A model generated the notes under the pieces. It was not told where the DNA came from, did no database searches, and saw only the letters and a list, made by a program, of their open reading frames with translations. A stretch of DNA of 64,000 nt. Origin: UBA6382 sp963617965 (GTDB lineage Bacteria > Bacteroidota > Bacteroidia > Bacteroidales > Bacteroidaceae). Of the stretch, positions 35,862 to 45,678 are shown piece by piece. Where the stretch lies: the NCBI GenBank assembly GCA_963617965.1, contig CAVEQO010000007.1, forward strand, positions 1-64,000, given 5' to 3'. Positions within the stretch are counted from its first letter, which is position 1; the number at the start of each line of letters is the position of its first letter. A program made the position numbers and the translations under genes.

Positions 35862-35916
35862 AGAACCGTGAACGGACATTCCCGCAATCGTGACGGGGAT
35901 GTCCGTTTGCGGTTCT
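35862..35916. terminator. Long hairpin after the GH97 gene
   Basis: Nested arms AGAACCG/CGGTTCT and AACGGACAT/ATGTCCGTT pair around a central GC-rich loop, 21 bases after the stop codon. The U-tract is poor. It probably ends GH97 transcription. Confidence 0.6.
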
Positions 35917-35963
35917 CGCCTTAAATTAACCCCCGGCAACGGTGCGGAATGAGTGAAATTGCC

Positions 35964-35971
35964 TAACTTTG
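35964..35971 (+). promoter_or_regulatory. -7 element for recF
   Basis: TAACTTTG, 39 bases before the recF ATG. A matching -33 is not seen. Confidence 0.5.
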
Positions 35972-36010
35972 TATTGGATATCCCGATGAGCACGCCCTAA
36001 GAACACCCGC

Positions 36011-37111
36011 ATGATCCTTAAAAACATATCGCTGATAAATTTCAAGAATGTCGAACAGGCTGATTTGGACTTGTCCCCCAAACTGAATTGCTTTGTCGGG
36101 AACAATGGTATGGGGAAAACCAATATTCTTGACGCTGTCTACTATCTCTCGTTCTGCCGCAGCGTGTTTTCACAGACAAACCAACACGTCATAAGGCACG
36201 GCCAGAATACCATGGTATTGCAGGGTATCTACGAAACGCCCGACAATAAAACTCTGAACATTTACTGCGGGCTTAAAAACGGCCAACGGAAAATATTCAG
36301 GAAAAACGGCAAGGAGTATAAGAAAATATCAGAGCATATCGGACTCGTGCCGCTTGTCATCATATCGCCTGACGACAGCGAATTCATACACGGAACAAGC
36401 GAGTGTCGCCGCAAATTCATGGACATTACCATCTCGCAGTGTTCTCCGCTGTATCTCAGGCAGCTGATAAAGTACAACCAGATACTGCAACAGCGCAACG
36501 CTCTGCTGAAATCCGATACCATGCCCGACGAGACTATCCTTGCCGCATACGACAGAATGATGTCTGACGCGGCCAAGGATATCCACAGCGAGAGAAAAGC
36601 CTTTGCGGGCAAAATCATCTCCCGGTTCAAGGACATCTACCGGTTGCTTGGCGAAGACAACGAAGACGTCGGATTGGCATACCGGTCTCATTTGGAAACA
36701 GAAGACCTGTTTTCCGTTCTACAGGCATCCCACTACAAAGAACACATCGTCGGTCACACTCTGTACGGCATACACAGGGACGACCTTGAAATGACACTCA
36801 ACGGACAGCCCCTGCGCTATGAAGGCTCGCAGGGACAGGCAAAGAGCTATCTCATCGCCTTGAGACTTTCACAATATCTCTTTCTTAAAGACACCATAGA
36901 AAACCGCACGCCACTGCTGTTGCTTGACGATATCTTCGACAAGCTGGATGCCAACAGGGTGGAAAAAATAATACGCATCGTGTCAAGCGAGAAATTCGGG
37001 CAAATATTCATCACGTCAACAAACCGCGACAATCTCGAACAAGTCGTCAGACAGGCTTCCTGCGACTATCGGTTTTTTGTTGTCGACAACGGAAAATATG
37101 AAACGAGTTAA
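36011..37111 (+). CDS. recF: DNA replication and repair protein RecF
   Basis: This 366-residue SMC-like ATPase loads RecA at single-strand gaps together with RecO and RecR. Walker A GNNGMGKT is at 30-37. The ABC-like signature region YEGSQGQAKSYLIALRLSQY and Walker B PLLLLDDIFDKLD follow near the C-terminus. The DUF721 gene starts inside its last codons, so the two are translationally coupled. Confidence 0.96.
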   Translation: MILKNISLINFKNVEQADLDLSPKLNCFVGNNGMGKTNILDAVYYLSFCRSVFSQTNQHVIRHGQNTMVLQGIYETPDNKTLNIYCGLKNGQRKIFRKNGKEYKKISEHIGLVPLVIISPDDSEFIHGTSECRRKFMDITISQCSPLYLRQLIKYNQILQQRNALLKSDTMPDETILAAYDRMMSDAAKDIHSERKAFAGKIISRFKDIYRLLGEDNEDVGLAYRSHLETEDLFSVLQASHYKEHIVGHTLYGIHRDDLEMTLNGQPLRYEGSQGQAKSYLIALRLSQYLFLKDTIENRTPLLLLDDIFDKLDANRVEKIIRIVSSEKFGQIFITSTNRDNLEQVVRQASCDYRFFVVDNGKYETS

Positions 37112-37391
37112 GGCAAAACCCATCACTGAACTTATCCTTCCGTTTTTGAGGGCGGAAGGACTGGAAACCCCTTTGCTGGAATACAGGATTACACACAGGG
37201 GATGGAATGAACTCATGGGGCCTGTCATTGCCATGCACACAAGAAACATATATATATACAACCAGGTCTTGTATCTGGAGTGCGACAGCCCTGTCGTAAG
37301 ACAGGAACTTTCACTGCGAAAAAGCGAGATTGTCTACAAACTCAACAAATATGTTGATGCCTACATCATAAACCGTGTCGTTGTAAAATAA
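37098..37391 (+). CDS. DUF721 (DciA-like) protein
   Basis: A 97-residue basic protein of the DUF721 family, overlapping the recF stop by 14 bases. The WNELMGPVIAMHTRNIYIYNQVLYLECDSP segment is the family core. Members related to DciA help load the replicative helicase in bacteria without DnaC/DnaI, so the pairing with recF fits a replication role. ATG 37098 is favoured; another ATG seven codons upstream is possible. Confidence 0.88.
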   Translation: MKRVKAKPITELILPFLRAEGLETPLLEYRITHRGWNELMGPVIAMHTRNIYIYNQVLYLECDSPVVRQELSLRKSEIVYKLNKYVDAYIINRVVVK

Positions 37392-37466
37392 TTCATCGCT
37401 ATGCATCATACGGGCGGCAGAGCTGTTACGGACTGGCAGAAGACTGTCATTTGCATCTCGTTTTTT

Positions 37467-37497
37467 TTTGCCGTTTCTGAAATATTGATTAATTTTG
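37467..37497 (+). promoter_or_regulatory. Promoter of tRNA-Tyr
   Basis: TTTG (37467-37470), 19-base spacer and TAATTTTG (37490-37497), 25 bases before the tRNA 5' end. A full consensus match. Confidence 0.78.
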
Positions 37498-37521
37498 CAC
37501 AGCAGAAAAGGAACAGAACAA

Positions 37522-37604
37522 GGGTGTTTTCCAGAGTGGCCAAATGGGGCAGACTGTAAATCTGCTGTCTTTCGACTTCGGTGGTTCGAATCCATCAGCA
37601 CCCA
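37522..37604 (+). tRNA. tRNA-Tyr (GTA)
   Basis: Acceptor GGGTGTT pairs with AGCACCC. The anticodon stem GCAGA/TCTGC holds CTGTAAA, giving anticodon GTA. A long variable arm and a TTCGAAT T loop follow, and discriminator A is at 37604. The long variable arm is normal for bacterial tRNA-Tyr. Confidence 0.95.
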
Positions 37605-37655
37605 CAAACGAAAAAAGCGTCCGTGAGAAATCTCGCGGACGCTTTTTTCGTTTGT
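37604..37655 (+). terminator. Perfect terminator of tRNA-Tyr
   Basis: Twenty-base arms beginning ACAAACG pair without mismatch over a 12-base loop that itself contains GAGA/TCTC. A TTTTTT run falls in the 3' arm, so termination would occur within the stem. It begins at the tRNA's last base. Confidence 0.85.
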
Positions 37656-37735
37656 GGAAATCCGCCATCCGGAATTGCCAATCTCTCTTGGCTCACCGTA
37701 CGTATGGCACACGGTATCCCCGAAGACTCTGTAGC

Positions 37736-37774
37736 AAAAGGAAGTGCAGAACGTCTCGCTCTGCACTTCCTTTT
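37736..37774 (-). terminator. Terminator of the OmpA-family gene
   Basis: Fifteen-base arms AAAAGGAAGTGCAGA/TCTGCACTTCCTTTT with a 9-base loop, 39 bases after the OmpA stop on the minus strand. The A/T ends make it usable from both sides. Confidence 0.8.
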
Positions 37775-37812
37775 GAACTCCGCCCGGTCGGCGGAACTGT
37801 ATGACAACGCGC

Positions 37813-39030
37813 TTATTTCGCCGTTGAAATAGCTACTCTGTTCCAGCTCCTCTTGGAGAACACGTTTCCTACGCCACAGCCCTGTGCGGTGATGCGCGAC
37901 TCCGAAATGCCGTATTTCTTGACAAGCATGTTCTTGACGGCATTGGCACGGGCAACCGAAAGCTTTTGGTTAAGCCCTGCGGGACCCTCGGAAGAAGCGT
38001 AGCCCTTTATCATCACCGTTGCATCGGGATTTGCTTTCAGATAGTTGGCAACCCTTTCCACGTTAGGCTTCTGGGCGTTTGAGATGATGGACTTGCCACA
38101 AGCGAAGAACACACATGTTTCTTTCTCAGTCTTGGCGGGCGCAGTTTCTGGAGCAACGCCCTTGTTGCGGCTTGCGTTGAGTTCGTTCTGGAGCTTCTGG
38201 ACCTCGGAGTTTTGCTTTGACAAAGCGAGCTTCAGCCTGTCGTTTTCTTCCTGTGCGGATTTCAGCGAAGCGTTCAGTGCGTCTGTCTGTTCCTTGTGCA
38301 ATGCGTTTATGGCATCTACATCAGGAACCTTTTTCCATGTGGTGGTCTTGCCGAAATTGTATTTAAGACCAACTTCGGCAGAGAAAACCTTGTCGTAGTT
38401 CTGGAAGAAATTCTGTTTGGAATCCCCACCCTCGGCTCCGTCGGACTTGGGCTCGACGAAGATGGCGTTTATGTCGATGAAAGCGTCCAGCTCCTTGCAA
38501 ATCCTGAACGTGTTCATTATACCGAACTGCACATCCATCGCATAGATGCTGTTATGGCCGTCTGTTTTCGTTGCATTGTGGTACACACCGACTCCGGGAT
38601 AAGCAATCACGTTCCAGAAACGGTTCTCGTTGTAACCGCAAAGCAGGTTGGACAGATTGAACAGCACCTGACCGTTGGCTACCCAATAGTGTTTCAAGTC
38701 CTGCTTGTTAAGGGACGAGTTTTCAGAGACAACACTCTTCCCGTTAATGCCCTGAAACTTTATTCTGGTTCCGATACCGGGGGTAAACCACTTTCCGATA
38801 CCCACGCCAAAACCAAGCGTAGTCCGGAAACTGCGGAACGGGTTCTGGCTAAAGCCCTGCCATCTCTCTTGGTCTCCGTAGAAAGAAGACCCGTCAATTC
38901 CGGCCGTCACAAACCAATTCGACCAAAAGTCATTTGTGACGACTGAGTACTTCAAAGTGGGCGTCTCCGTTTGGGCAAAGCCAAACATACACGCGCAAGA
39001 AACTACAACAGAAATACACAACTTCTTCAT
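37813..39030 (-). CDS. OmpA-family outer membrane protein
   Basis: The 405-residue protein has a signal peptide (residues 1-20, ending GFAQ), an N-terminal eight-stranded-type beta barrel (about 25-235), a short coiled-coil (about 245-290, NALHKEQTDALNASLKSAQEENDRLKL) and a C-terminal OmpA peptidoglycan-binding domain (CVFFACGKSIISNAQ, ATVMIKGYASSEGPAGLNQKLSVARA). It anchors the outer membrane to the cell wall. The leader is about 70 bases from a TAACTTTG -7 box at 39105-39112. Upstream of that lie T-rich and A-rich runs. Confidence 0.93.
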   Translation of the reverse strand: MKKLCISVVVSCACMFGFAQTETPTLKYSVVTNDFWSNWFVTAGIDGSSFYGDQERWQGFSQNPFRSFRTTLGFGVGIGKWFTPGIGTRIKFQGINGKSVVSENSSLNKQDLKHYWVANGQVLFNLSNLLCGYNENRFWNVIAYPGVGVYHNATKTDGHNSIYAMDVQFGIMNTFRICKELDAFIDINAIFVEPKSDGAEGGDSKQNFFQNYDKVFSAEVGLKYNFGKTTTWKKVPDVDAINALHKEQTDALNASLKSAQEENDRLKLALSKQNSEVQKLQNELNASRNKGVAPETAPAKTEKETCVFFACGKSIISNAQKPNVERVANYLKANPDATVMIKGYASSEGPAGLNQKLSVARANAVKNMLVKKYGISESRITAQGCGVGNVFSKRSWNRVAISTAK

Positions 39031-39104
39031 AGTAATATGAGTTTTATAAGTTTTTAATTACACAGTCACACCGAAACGTCAAAAGACACGATCGGTTTTG
39101 CGAG

Positions 39105-39112
39105 CAAAGTTA
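39105..39112 (-). promoter_or_regulatory. -7 element of the OmpA-family gene
   Basis: TAACTTTG on the minus strand. A TTTG at 39129-39132 is only 16 bases away, shorter than usual. Confidence 0.55.
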
Positions 39113-39208
39113 CAAATAATTTTCACACCAAAACATTTTTTGAAAAAAAATAAAACATTTTTTGGCGTTTTTGTTGCAGCAAGACTCCATACAGAGACCA
39201 TATTGCAG

Positions 39209-41053
39209 TCAAAACTGCTTTGTTATCAGTTCGTCAGGCACGATTGAAACTATCGTCTTTCCGTCCGGACCGAAATTGGGAGTGCTGCACGAAAACAACC
39301 GGTCCACAATCCACGACATCTCTTTCACGTCCAGTTTGCGCCCCTCTTTCATGGAATTCTCGCGGCTTATGGCCATTGCCAGATTGTGGTAAAGGGCTTC
39401 TTTGTTCAGTCCCTCTTTATCATAATCGTCTATAAGTTTAAGGATGAGAGAATTGAAGTCCGTATCAGCCACGCATGCCGGTACTGCACTCACGGAATAG
39501 GCCCCGCCGCCTACAGGCGTAATGTCAAAACCGACGGAATTGAACTGATCTGTCAGCGAGTCCATAATGACGCTGCCGCTCAGGCTGAGCTGAATCAGAT
39601 TGGGGAACAGCAAAGTCTGGGAAACGTTTTTTCTGGAGTTGGCGTTGTCCATGAAGCTGTCGTAAAGTATCCGCCTGTGGGCCCTGACAAAATCAATGAC
39701 CATGAGTCCGGATTTGGCCGGAGTGACAATATACCTTCCGCCATACTGCACATAAACCCCCTCCTCCGTTCTGTTGTTTCCTGGCAAACCGGACTCCCGT
39801 CCGGCGGCATTCTCTTCCCCGAAGCAGTCGGCGGGCGCAACGCTGTCTTGCGTTTCCGCATTCGGGGAGCTGTCCGTGTCCAGTCCCTTGTACAGCATTT
39901 CCCACCCTTTTGCGCCCGAACGGTAAGCGGGCGTTTTCCTCCCGCTTTCAAAAGGATTGTACTCCACGTCACGCGACGGATGCGGTTCCGGCAAGTCCGT
40001 GTTCATTCGGAAAGACGGTATCGCCATATCCTCTATACTGTCAAAGTCCATGCAAGGCACTGCATTGTATTTTGCCAGTGAATCCTTTACCGCCATCAGC
40101 AGCATCTGCCATATCGCATGGTCTTCCTCAAATTTTATCTCCGTCTTGGTGGGATGTATGTTTACGTCTATCTGCGACGGGTCCACGCTTAGCCTGATGA
40201 AAAAGGACACTTGCTTGTCAGGCGGTATGAGCCTGTCGAATGCGGCGGCAACGGCCTTGTTGAAATAAGGATGCCTCATATAGCGCCCGTTCACGAACAG
40301 GAACTGCCTGAAGCCTTTCGCCTTGGCACTCTGCGGTGTCCCCACAAAGCCGTCTATCTTCACGACGCTCGTGTCCACTGACACCGGGAGCAGCTGTTTG
40401 TCATAGGCTTTGCCGAACAATGCCGTGATGCGCTGCTTGAAGCTGCCGCTCTTCACATCGGCACTGATATTGTCGTCTTTGTAGAACTTGAAGCCTACCT
40501 GCGGGTTGATCATGGCTATGCGTTCGAACTCCTGCATGATGTTGTTGAGTTCCGTGGTGTTCGATTTCAGAAATCTCCGTCTGGCGGGAACATTGTAAAA
40601 GAGGTTGCGCACGATGAAGTTTGAGCCCTTCGCGCACTGCACCGGATACTGTTCCACACATCTCGCCCCCTCCATGACAATGTGCGTACCCATCTCGTCA
40701 CCCTCCACACGGGTCTGCAGTTCTACCTGTGACACGGCCGTTATCGAGGCCAATGCCTCGCCCCTGAATCCCATGGTATGCAGGCAGAACAGGTCTTCCG
40801 CACGCAGGATTTTTGACGTGGCGTGTCTCTCAAACGCCAGACGCGCATCTGTTTCCGTCATCCCTTTGCCGTTGTCAACGACCTGTATGCAGGTCTTGCC
40901 GGCATCCGTGACCCACAGCTCAATGCTTGAGGCTCCTGCGTCGATGGCGTTCTCAAGCAGTTCCTTGACCACCGACGACGGGCGTTGCACAACCTCCCCG
41001 GCGGCAATCTGGTTTGCCACACTGTCCGGCAAGAGATGGATGATGTCTGACAT
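39209..41053 (-). CDS. mutL: DNA mismatch repair protein MutL
   Basis: A 614-residue GHKL ATPase. The N-terminal motifs are ENAIDAGASSIEL, DNGKGMTETD and GFRGEALASI. The C-terminal dimerisation domain covers about residues 430-614. I do not see a clear DQHA(X)2E(X)4E endonuclease motif (the corresponding region reads IDFVRAHRRILYDSF), so whether it nicks DNA is unclear. It lies 50 bases after the OstA-like gene. Confidence 0.96.
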   Translation of the reverse strand: MSDIIHLLPDSVANQIAAGEVVQRPSSVVKELLENAIDAGASSIELWVTDAGKTCIQVVDNGKGMTETDARLAFERHATSKILRAEDLFCLHTMGFRGEALASITAVSQVELQTRVEGDEMGTHIVMEGARCVEQYPVQCAKGSNFIVRNLFYNVPARRRFLKSNTTELNNIMQEFERIAMINPQVGFKFYKDDNISADVKSGSFKQRITALFGKAYDKQLLPVSVDTSVVKIDGFVGTPQSAKAKGFRQFLFVNGRYMRHPYFNKAVAAAFDRLIPPDKQVSFFIRLSVDPSQIDVNIHPTKTEIKFEEDHAIWQMLLMAVKDSLAKYNAVPCMDFDSIEDMAIPSFRMNTDLPEPHPSRDVEYNPFESGRKTPAYRSGAKGWEMLYKGLDTDSSPNAETQDSVAPADCFGEENAAGRESGLPGNNRTEEGVYVQYGGRYIVTPAKSGLMVIDFVRAHRRILYDSFMDNANSRKNVSQTLLFPNLIQLSLSGSVIMDSLTDQFNSVGFDITPVGGGAYSVSAVPACVADTDFNSLILKLIDDYDKEGLNKEALYHNLAMAISRENSMKEGRKLDVKEMSWIVDRLFSCSTPNFGPDGKTIVSIVPDELITKQF

Positions 41054-41103
41054 TTTGAACCTTGTTGTGTTGTGTATTGGGCCGTGGTGCAGCCACGTAT
41101 GCC

Positions 41104-42813
41104 TTATCTCCCGTTAAGGTACTGGTACGGCACCTTGCGCCTTTTCGTCGTTTTGAGGACTTTGTCGGCAGGCTTGTCACGCCACACGAAGACATCGTCC
41201 TTGTCCTTGGGCCTCATATAGTCAAACCACGCGAAGTTCTCCAGATACATCAGGTCGTTCGTCACGAATGTTATCGGATAGAACACCCCCTCCGACTCCG
41301 CCGTCCAGACACTGCGGAGTTTCCTGTCCTTCATATACATCTTCATCACGCTGGTCTCCGTGTGGTTCATCGCCACAACCACGGTGTCCTTTGCCTTGTC
41401 GTCCAGCTGGAAATAGTTGGCTTTGACGTTCTGGTGGGCTTCGCAATGCTCAAGCTGCCCGGTGTTGAAATACATGTGCATCTCCTTGCTGGCTATCTGG
41501 TTGAAATGCACCGAATCCAGCTGCTCGCAGAGCAGGGCCTGGTTGATGACCCTGATGCTGTCTATCGTGGAATCGTTGAAAAAGGAGTGTATCTCTTCGC
41601 CTATGATCTGCTGGCGGGCGTTCCACACCACAGGGTTGCCGTACAGCGACAGCACCCTCGTCCGGGAATTGAACGACAACGAGTCCGCCACGCTTTGGAC
41701 ATCCGTTCTGAAAGAACGCGAGTGATAGTAGCCGCTCACTATCCTGTACACGCTGTCGGTGTCCAGACAGTAGCTTTCCATCTTGAGTGTGTCGGCATGG
41801 AGAAACAGCGTGTCGGCCTCCGTGTAGTTTTTCACCAAAGCCTTGCCGTAGGAAAGGCAATACCCGGTACTGTCGTTGTAGTGGCAATATTCGCCCGTCA
41901 GGATTGTCTTGTTTGGTTCGTCGTTGTACACAAAGTCGCCGAAGCCCTCGGCCACACGGCTGTCTTTGTCAAACACGATGGAATCCGCCACCATTCTGCC
42001 ACCGCCGTTCACCACCACAGAGCGTTCCAGCAGCACCGCCTTGTTCGTCTCCGTATTGAAGAAACCGTTTTCGGTATATATGCGGGTCTGCCCGTTCACG
42101 ACGTTCGAGCGGCCTTTTGTCTGGGCGTCTTTCGTCACTACATTATAATATAGCGTGTCGGTACGCATGTTGTAGTTGTCGCTCTTCAGTTCCACGTTAT
42201 AGTTGAACACGGCCTGCCTGCTGTGGGCGTCATATTGCCCCCAGTCGGATATCAGGGTGTCGCCCCCGTCAATCAGTTCGCCGCCCTCGAAGAAATACCC
42301 CATGCTGTACAGGCGGTCATAGTCCAGCGAGTCCGTGTACAGCGTGGAGTTGCCGTGTCTCAGCACGACTCCCCGGTGTGTCTGGCTGCGCGCCTGTGCC
42401 ACCTGCGAATTGCCGTCATAGAACAAATACTCGCACTTCAGGGAAAGGGTGTCCCCTTGGAACATCCTGACATTGTCGAAAGCCTTGAATGAATTGCTGT
42501 CCTTGAAGAAATTGGCACTGTCGCATTTCAGTACCGTGCCGTCATGGAAGAACTCCACATGACCTATGAATATCTGCACTCCGGGCAGCTCGCTCTCGTT
42601 GTAGACAACCGAGTCTGCATGACGCACCACGATATCCCCGCCTTTGGGGCGCGCTTTCCTGTCGGCGTCGGCAACATTCCCGTTCTGCGGCAGGGGCAGG
42701 TATGCGGCACCGTCCAGCGAGCACATGGCAAACAAGAGAAAAACAAGCATTGCCAAGGCTCTTGTTTTTCTCCCGCATCGTGTCAACAATCCATACACCA
42801 TCTTCTTTCCCAT
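41104..42813 (-). CDS. OstA-like LPS-transport (LptA/LptD N-domain) protein
   Basis: The 569-residue secreted protein has a signal-type hydrophobic segment (about residues 17-36). The rest is a repetitive beta-jellyroll of OstA type with many D-S-L/D-T-L strand repeats (GDTLSLKCEYLFYDG, LYTDSLDYDRLYS, MRTDTLYYNVVTK). Such proteins form the periplasmic groove that carries lipopolysaccharide. It is longer than LptA and lacks the LptD barrel. It sits between two parvulin-type chaperone genes and mutL, fitting an outer-membrane biogenesis operon. Confidence 0.87.
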   Translation of the reverse strand: MGKKMVYGLLTRCGRKTRALAMLVFLLFAMCSLDGAAYLPLPQNGNVADADRKARPKGGDIVVRHADSVVYNESELPGVQIFIGHVEFFHDGTVLKCDSANFFKDSNSFKAFDNVRMFQGDTLSLKCEYLFYDGNSQVAQARSQTHRGVVLRHGNSTLYTDSLDYDRLYSMGYFFEGGELIDGGDTLISDWGQYDAHSRQAVFNYNVELKSDNYNMRTDTLYYNVVTKDAQTKGRSNVVNGQTRIYTENGFFNTETNKAVLLERSVVVNGGGRMVADSIVFDKDSRVAEGFGDFVYNDEPNKTILTGEYCHYNDSTGYCLSYGKALVKNYTEADTLFLHADTLKMESYCLDTDSVYRIVSGYYHSRSFRTDVQSVADSLSFNSRTRVLSLYGNPVVWNARQQIIGEEIHSFFNDSTIDSIRVINQALLCEQLDSVHFNQIASKEMHMYFNTGQLEHCEAHQNVKANYFQLDDKAKDTVVVAMNHTETSVMKMYMKDRKLRSVWTAESEGVFYPITFVTNDLMYLENFAWFDYMRPKDKDDVFVWRDKPADKVLKTTKRRKVPYQYLNGR

Positions 42814-42830
42814 GGAAACAGTGTGCCGAA

Positions 42831-44195
42831 TCAGGTCTTCAGCCAGTCGTATTTATAGCCGGTCTTCTTCCAACCGTCCTTGATGCTTATGTATGTGGTC
42901 TTTATCTTCTTTCTGATCCAGTTTTCAATAATCTCCTCGTCTTTCTTTTCCTTGACGATTTCCGTAAGCAGCTTGAAATCATCCGTCGCGTCGGCCTTGT
43001 GCTCCGGTATCTTGTTCTTCAGCTTCACAATCGCACATACTTTCATGCCACTGGCATCCATCACGAAAGCTTTCGAGATCTCGCCTACGCCAAGGCCCTC
43101 CACGACTTTTGCCACATCCTGGTGCTTATAGTGGAGGTCTTCTATCTTGTACCTTGAGGACTGGGCCCCCGTAACAGGATCCGTAGCCGCCATTATCCCG
43201 CGGTTGTTCCTTGTGTCCTTGTCCTCCGAAAACAGCAGGACGGCTTTCTCAAAGTCAATTTTGCCTGCCCTTATCTCCGATGCCACGCTGTCCAGCCTTG
43301 ACAGGGTCTTCCCCAGTTCTTCGTCAGACACTTCGGGTCTTCTCAGAATATGGCGGCAGTTTATCTTGTCACCCTTTCTTTCTATCAGCTGTATTATATG
43401 GTAGCCATACTCTGTCTTGACCACCTTGGATACGGTTTTGGGGTCAGTCAGCGAAAAGGCCACCTTTGAAAATTCCGGCACCAGATCCGCGCGGCCCATG
43501 AAGCCCAGTTCCCCGCCTCTGGAACTGGATGCGTCGGCGGAATAAAGACGCGCAAGGGTCGAAAAGGACTCGCCTTTCTTCACCCTGTCGGCATATTCCA
43601 CCAGTTCCGCCTTGACACGCTCTATCTCGTCCTGTGACACATAGGGGTTCTCCATTATTATCTGCACCTCGACCTGTGTCGGGACTGTGGGAAGGCTGTC
43701 CGTGGGGATGTCCTTGAAGTAACGCCTCACCTCCGCAGGGGTAACGTTGTCGTCACCCACTATCTTGGAACGCACCTGATATATCTTGGACTGCTCTATA
43801 TACGACTTGGTCAGCTGTGCCTTCAGCTCCTTTATGGACTGGTTCCTGTATTCCGCAAGAGCCTCTTCCGACCCCACCTGATCCACCAGTCTCTGCAGCT
43901 CCTCTTCGACCCTGCCGGCCACGTCCGAAGCCGACACTTCTATGCTGTCAAGCTCCGCCTGGTGCAGAAACAGTTTCTGGATCGCCAGCTGTTCCGGTAT
44001 CGTCACATACGGATCTCCTTTGATGGGGGTACGGTCAAACTCTGACTGCAGGCGTATCCACTCCACGTCGGATTTCAGGATGGGCTCGCCGCCGACAACC
44101 CATGCCACCTCGTCCAGCACATTGGACTGTGCCATGAGCTGCGGAAACGACAGCAAAGCCGCACAAAACAAAAAAATGTATCTCCGTTTCTTCAT
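42831..44195 (-). CDS. SurA-like peptidyl-prolyl cis-trans isomerase
   Basis: A 454-residue periplasmic chaperone with a signal peptide (residues 1-22, ending LMAQ), a SurA N-terminal helical domain (about 25-165), one clear parvulin domain (about 170-290, ending EYGYHIIQLIERKGD) and a second degenerate parvulin-like region (INCRHILRRPEVSDEELG onward). It likely escorts beta-barrel proteins. It starts 15 bases after the second isomerase gene. Confidence 0.92.
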   Translation of the reverse strand: MKKRRYIFLFCAALLSFPQLMAQSNVLDEVAWVVGGEPILKSDVEWIRLQSEFDRTPIKGDPYVTIPEQLAIQKLFLHQAELDSIEVSASDVAGRVEEELQRLVDQVGSEEALAEYRNQSIKELKAQLTKSYIEQSKIYQVRSKIVGDDNVTPAEVRRYFKDIPTDSLPTVPTQVEVQIIMENPYVSQDEIERVKAELVEYADRVKKGESFSTLARLYSADASSSRGGELGFMGRADLVPEFSKVAFSLTDPKTVSKVVKTEYGYHIIQLIERKGDKINCRHILRRPEVSDEELGKTLSRLDSVASEIRAGKIDFEKAVLLFSEDKDTRNNRGIMAATDPVTGAQSSRYKIEDLHYKHQDVAKVVEGLGVGEISKAFVMDASGMKVCAIVKLKNKIPEHKADATDDFKLLTEIVKEKKDEEIIENWIRKKIKTTYISIKDGWKKTGYKYDWLKT

Positions 44196-44210
44196 AATGG
44201 TCTATGTCTA

Positions 44211-45644
44211 TCAATCATGGTCATTAACCGTGGACAGCACGCTCTCGTCAACAGTATACCCGTATTTCTTGCGCAACAGGCCTACCCAGTTCTGTTCCCG
44301 GTAATTCTGGTAGTCCGACAAGACGGAGTTCCTCACGTCCACAACGTTTTTGGGCTGTTTTATTTTCTTGCCTGCCACCCCGTAGTACGGGAACAGGCGG
44401 TTTTCCTTCACCTTGTCAACCGTCTTGAACACCTCCTTGTCCACTATCCTGTTGTCGCCGGCCTTGTATACGCCGAAATGTACATTCACGGCTTTCAGCG
44501 AGTCTTCCGGCAACCGCTTCTTCAGCAGCTCCAGACCCTCGTCCGCCTTGCATTTCTTCAGTATCTTTGTCATCACCGACAGCATCTTCTTGCTGCGTGC
44601 CTTGATCACATAACCTCTGAAGCGGGGACTCTCCCACCTGTATCGGTGCCTGTTCCTGTCAAAGAATTTCTCAAGTCCGCTTTCGTCATCCACGGCTTTT
44701 TGCCACACCATCCTGTTTGTCGCCTCATAGAGCAGCAGACCGTCATGATACTCCGCCAGAAGATATTTCAGCGAGGGGTCTTGCTTTTCCGCCTTGGCCT
44801 GGATTCTCAGCAGCACGTCTTCGCGTGAAAGTGTCCCGCCGCTCTCTTTCACCATACGGTTGATCTCGTGTTCGGCGGCATCTTCCCTCAGACCGCGGGC
44901 ATTGAGGTTGTCCAGAATGTCCGTGCGCATTTCCGCAAAGCTCCCGAACGGTTTCCTGCCGTGCATATATATAAGGTGGTATCCTACGGGGGAAGCAAAC
45001 GGGCGGCAGTAGTGTCCGGGGCTGAGAGCATATACCGTATCCCTGAACTCCGGCATCATCTGCGACGGCCCGATCCAGTCAAGCTTGCCGCCGGCTTCTG
45101 CCGTGTGCTTGTCTTGCGAGAAACGCCGTGCCAGATCGGCAAAATCCGCTCCCGCGTCAAGTGCGCGGCACAACGAGTCAGCCCTCGCCTTCTGCGATTC
45201 GGCAAAATCCTCGCTGGAGTTCTGCGGAACACGCAGCAGTATGTGCGACAGCAGAACCACGTCCGAGTCACCCACGCTTTCCTTCACCGCATCATACACC
45301 ACCAGGGCAACCGAGTCCGCATATACCGAGTCGTACACATACGAGCGCAGCTGGGCGTCACGGTAGAAACGGTATTCCTTGCGGAACGAAGAGAGGGTGT
45401 CGAGTTTGGCGTCAAGAGCCGCACGCACTTTCAAGCGGTAGTCCACAAACAAGTCCACATATTTCCGTATCTCGTCCTTTGCGGCGACCTTGCCGCCCGC
45501 ACTGTTTTTGTTCAGCGAATACTCGAATTCCGAACGGGGTACGTCACGCCCCGCCACAGTCATGAGCACCGGGTCGTTCTGGGCATACAGACACACCGCC
45601 GCAAAGACGGACAGCAACAGGGCAACAACCTTCTTCCTTACCAT
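44211..45644 (-). CDS. Second parvulin-type peptidyl-prolyl isomerase
   Basis: The 477-residue exported protein (signal segment 1-21, ending LYAQ) has one parvulin domain (about 125-235: VLLSHILLRVPQNSSEDFAE, FSQDKHTAEAGGKLDWIG, PVGYHLIYMHGRKPFG) and a long helical C-terminal half with no clear second catalytic domain. It probably cooperates with the following SurA-like protein. It is separated from guaB by 34 bases. Confidence 0.88.
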   Translation of the reverse strand: MVRKKVVALLLSVFAAVCLYAQNDPVLMTVAGRDVPRSEFEYSLNKNSAGGKVAAKDEIRKYVDLFVDYRLKVRAALDAKLDTLSSFRKEYRFYRDAQLRSYVYDSVYADSVALVVYDAVKESVGDSDVVLLSHILLRVPQNSSEDFAESQKARADSLCRALDAGADFADLARRFSQDKHTAEAGGKLDWIGPSQMMPEFRDTVYALSPGHYCRPFASPVGYHLIYMHGRKPFGSFAEMRTDILDNLNARGLREDAAEHEINRMVKESGGTLSREDVLLRIQAKAEKQDPSLKYLLAEYHDGLLLYEATNRMVWQKAVDDESGLEKFFDRNRHRYRWESPRFRGYVIKARSKKMLSVMTKILKKCKADEGLELLKKRLPEDSLKAVNVHFGVYKAGDNRIVDKEVFKTVDKVKENRLFPYYGVAGKKIKQPKNVVDVRNSVLSDYQNYREQNWVGLLRKKYGYTVDESVLSTVNDHD

Positions 45645-45678
45645 ATCCGGGGGTTTGTTCCGACAGTCCTGCCCCGTA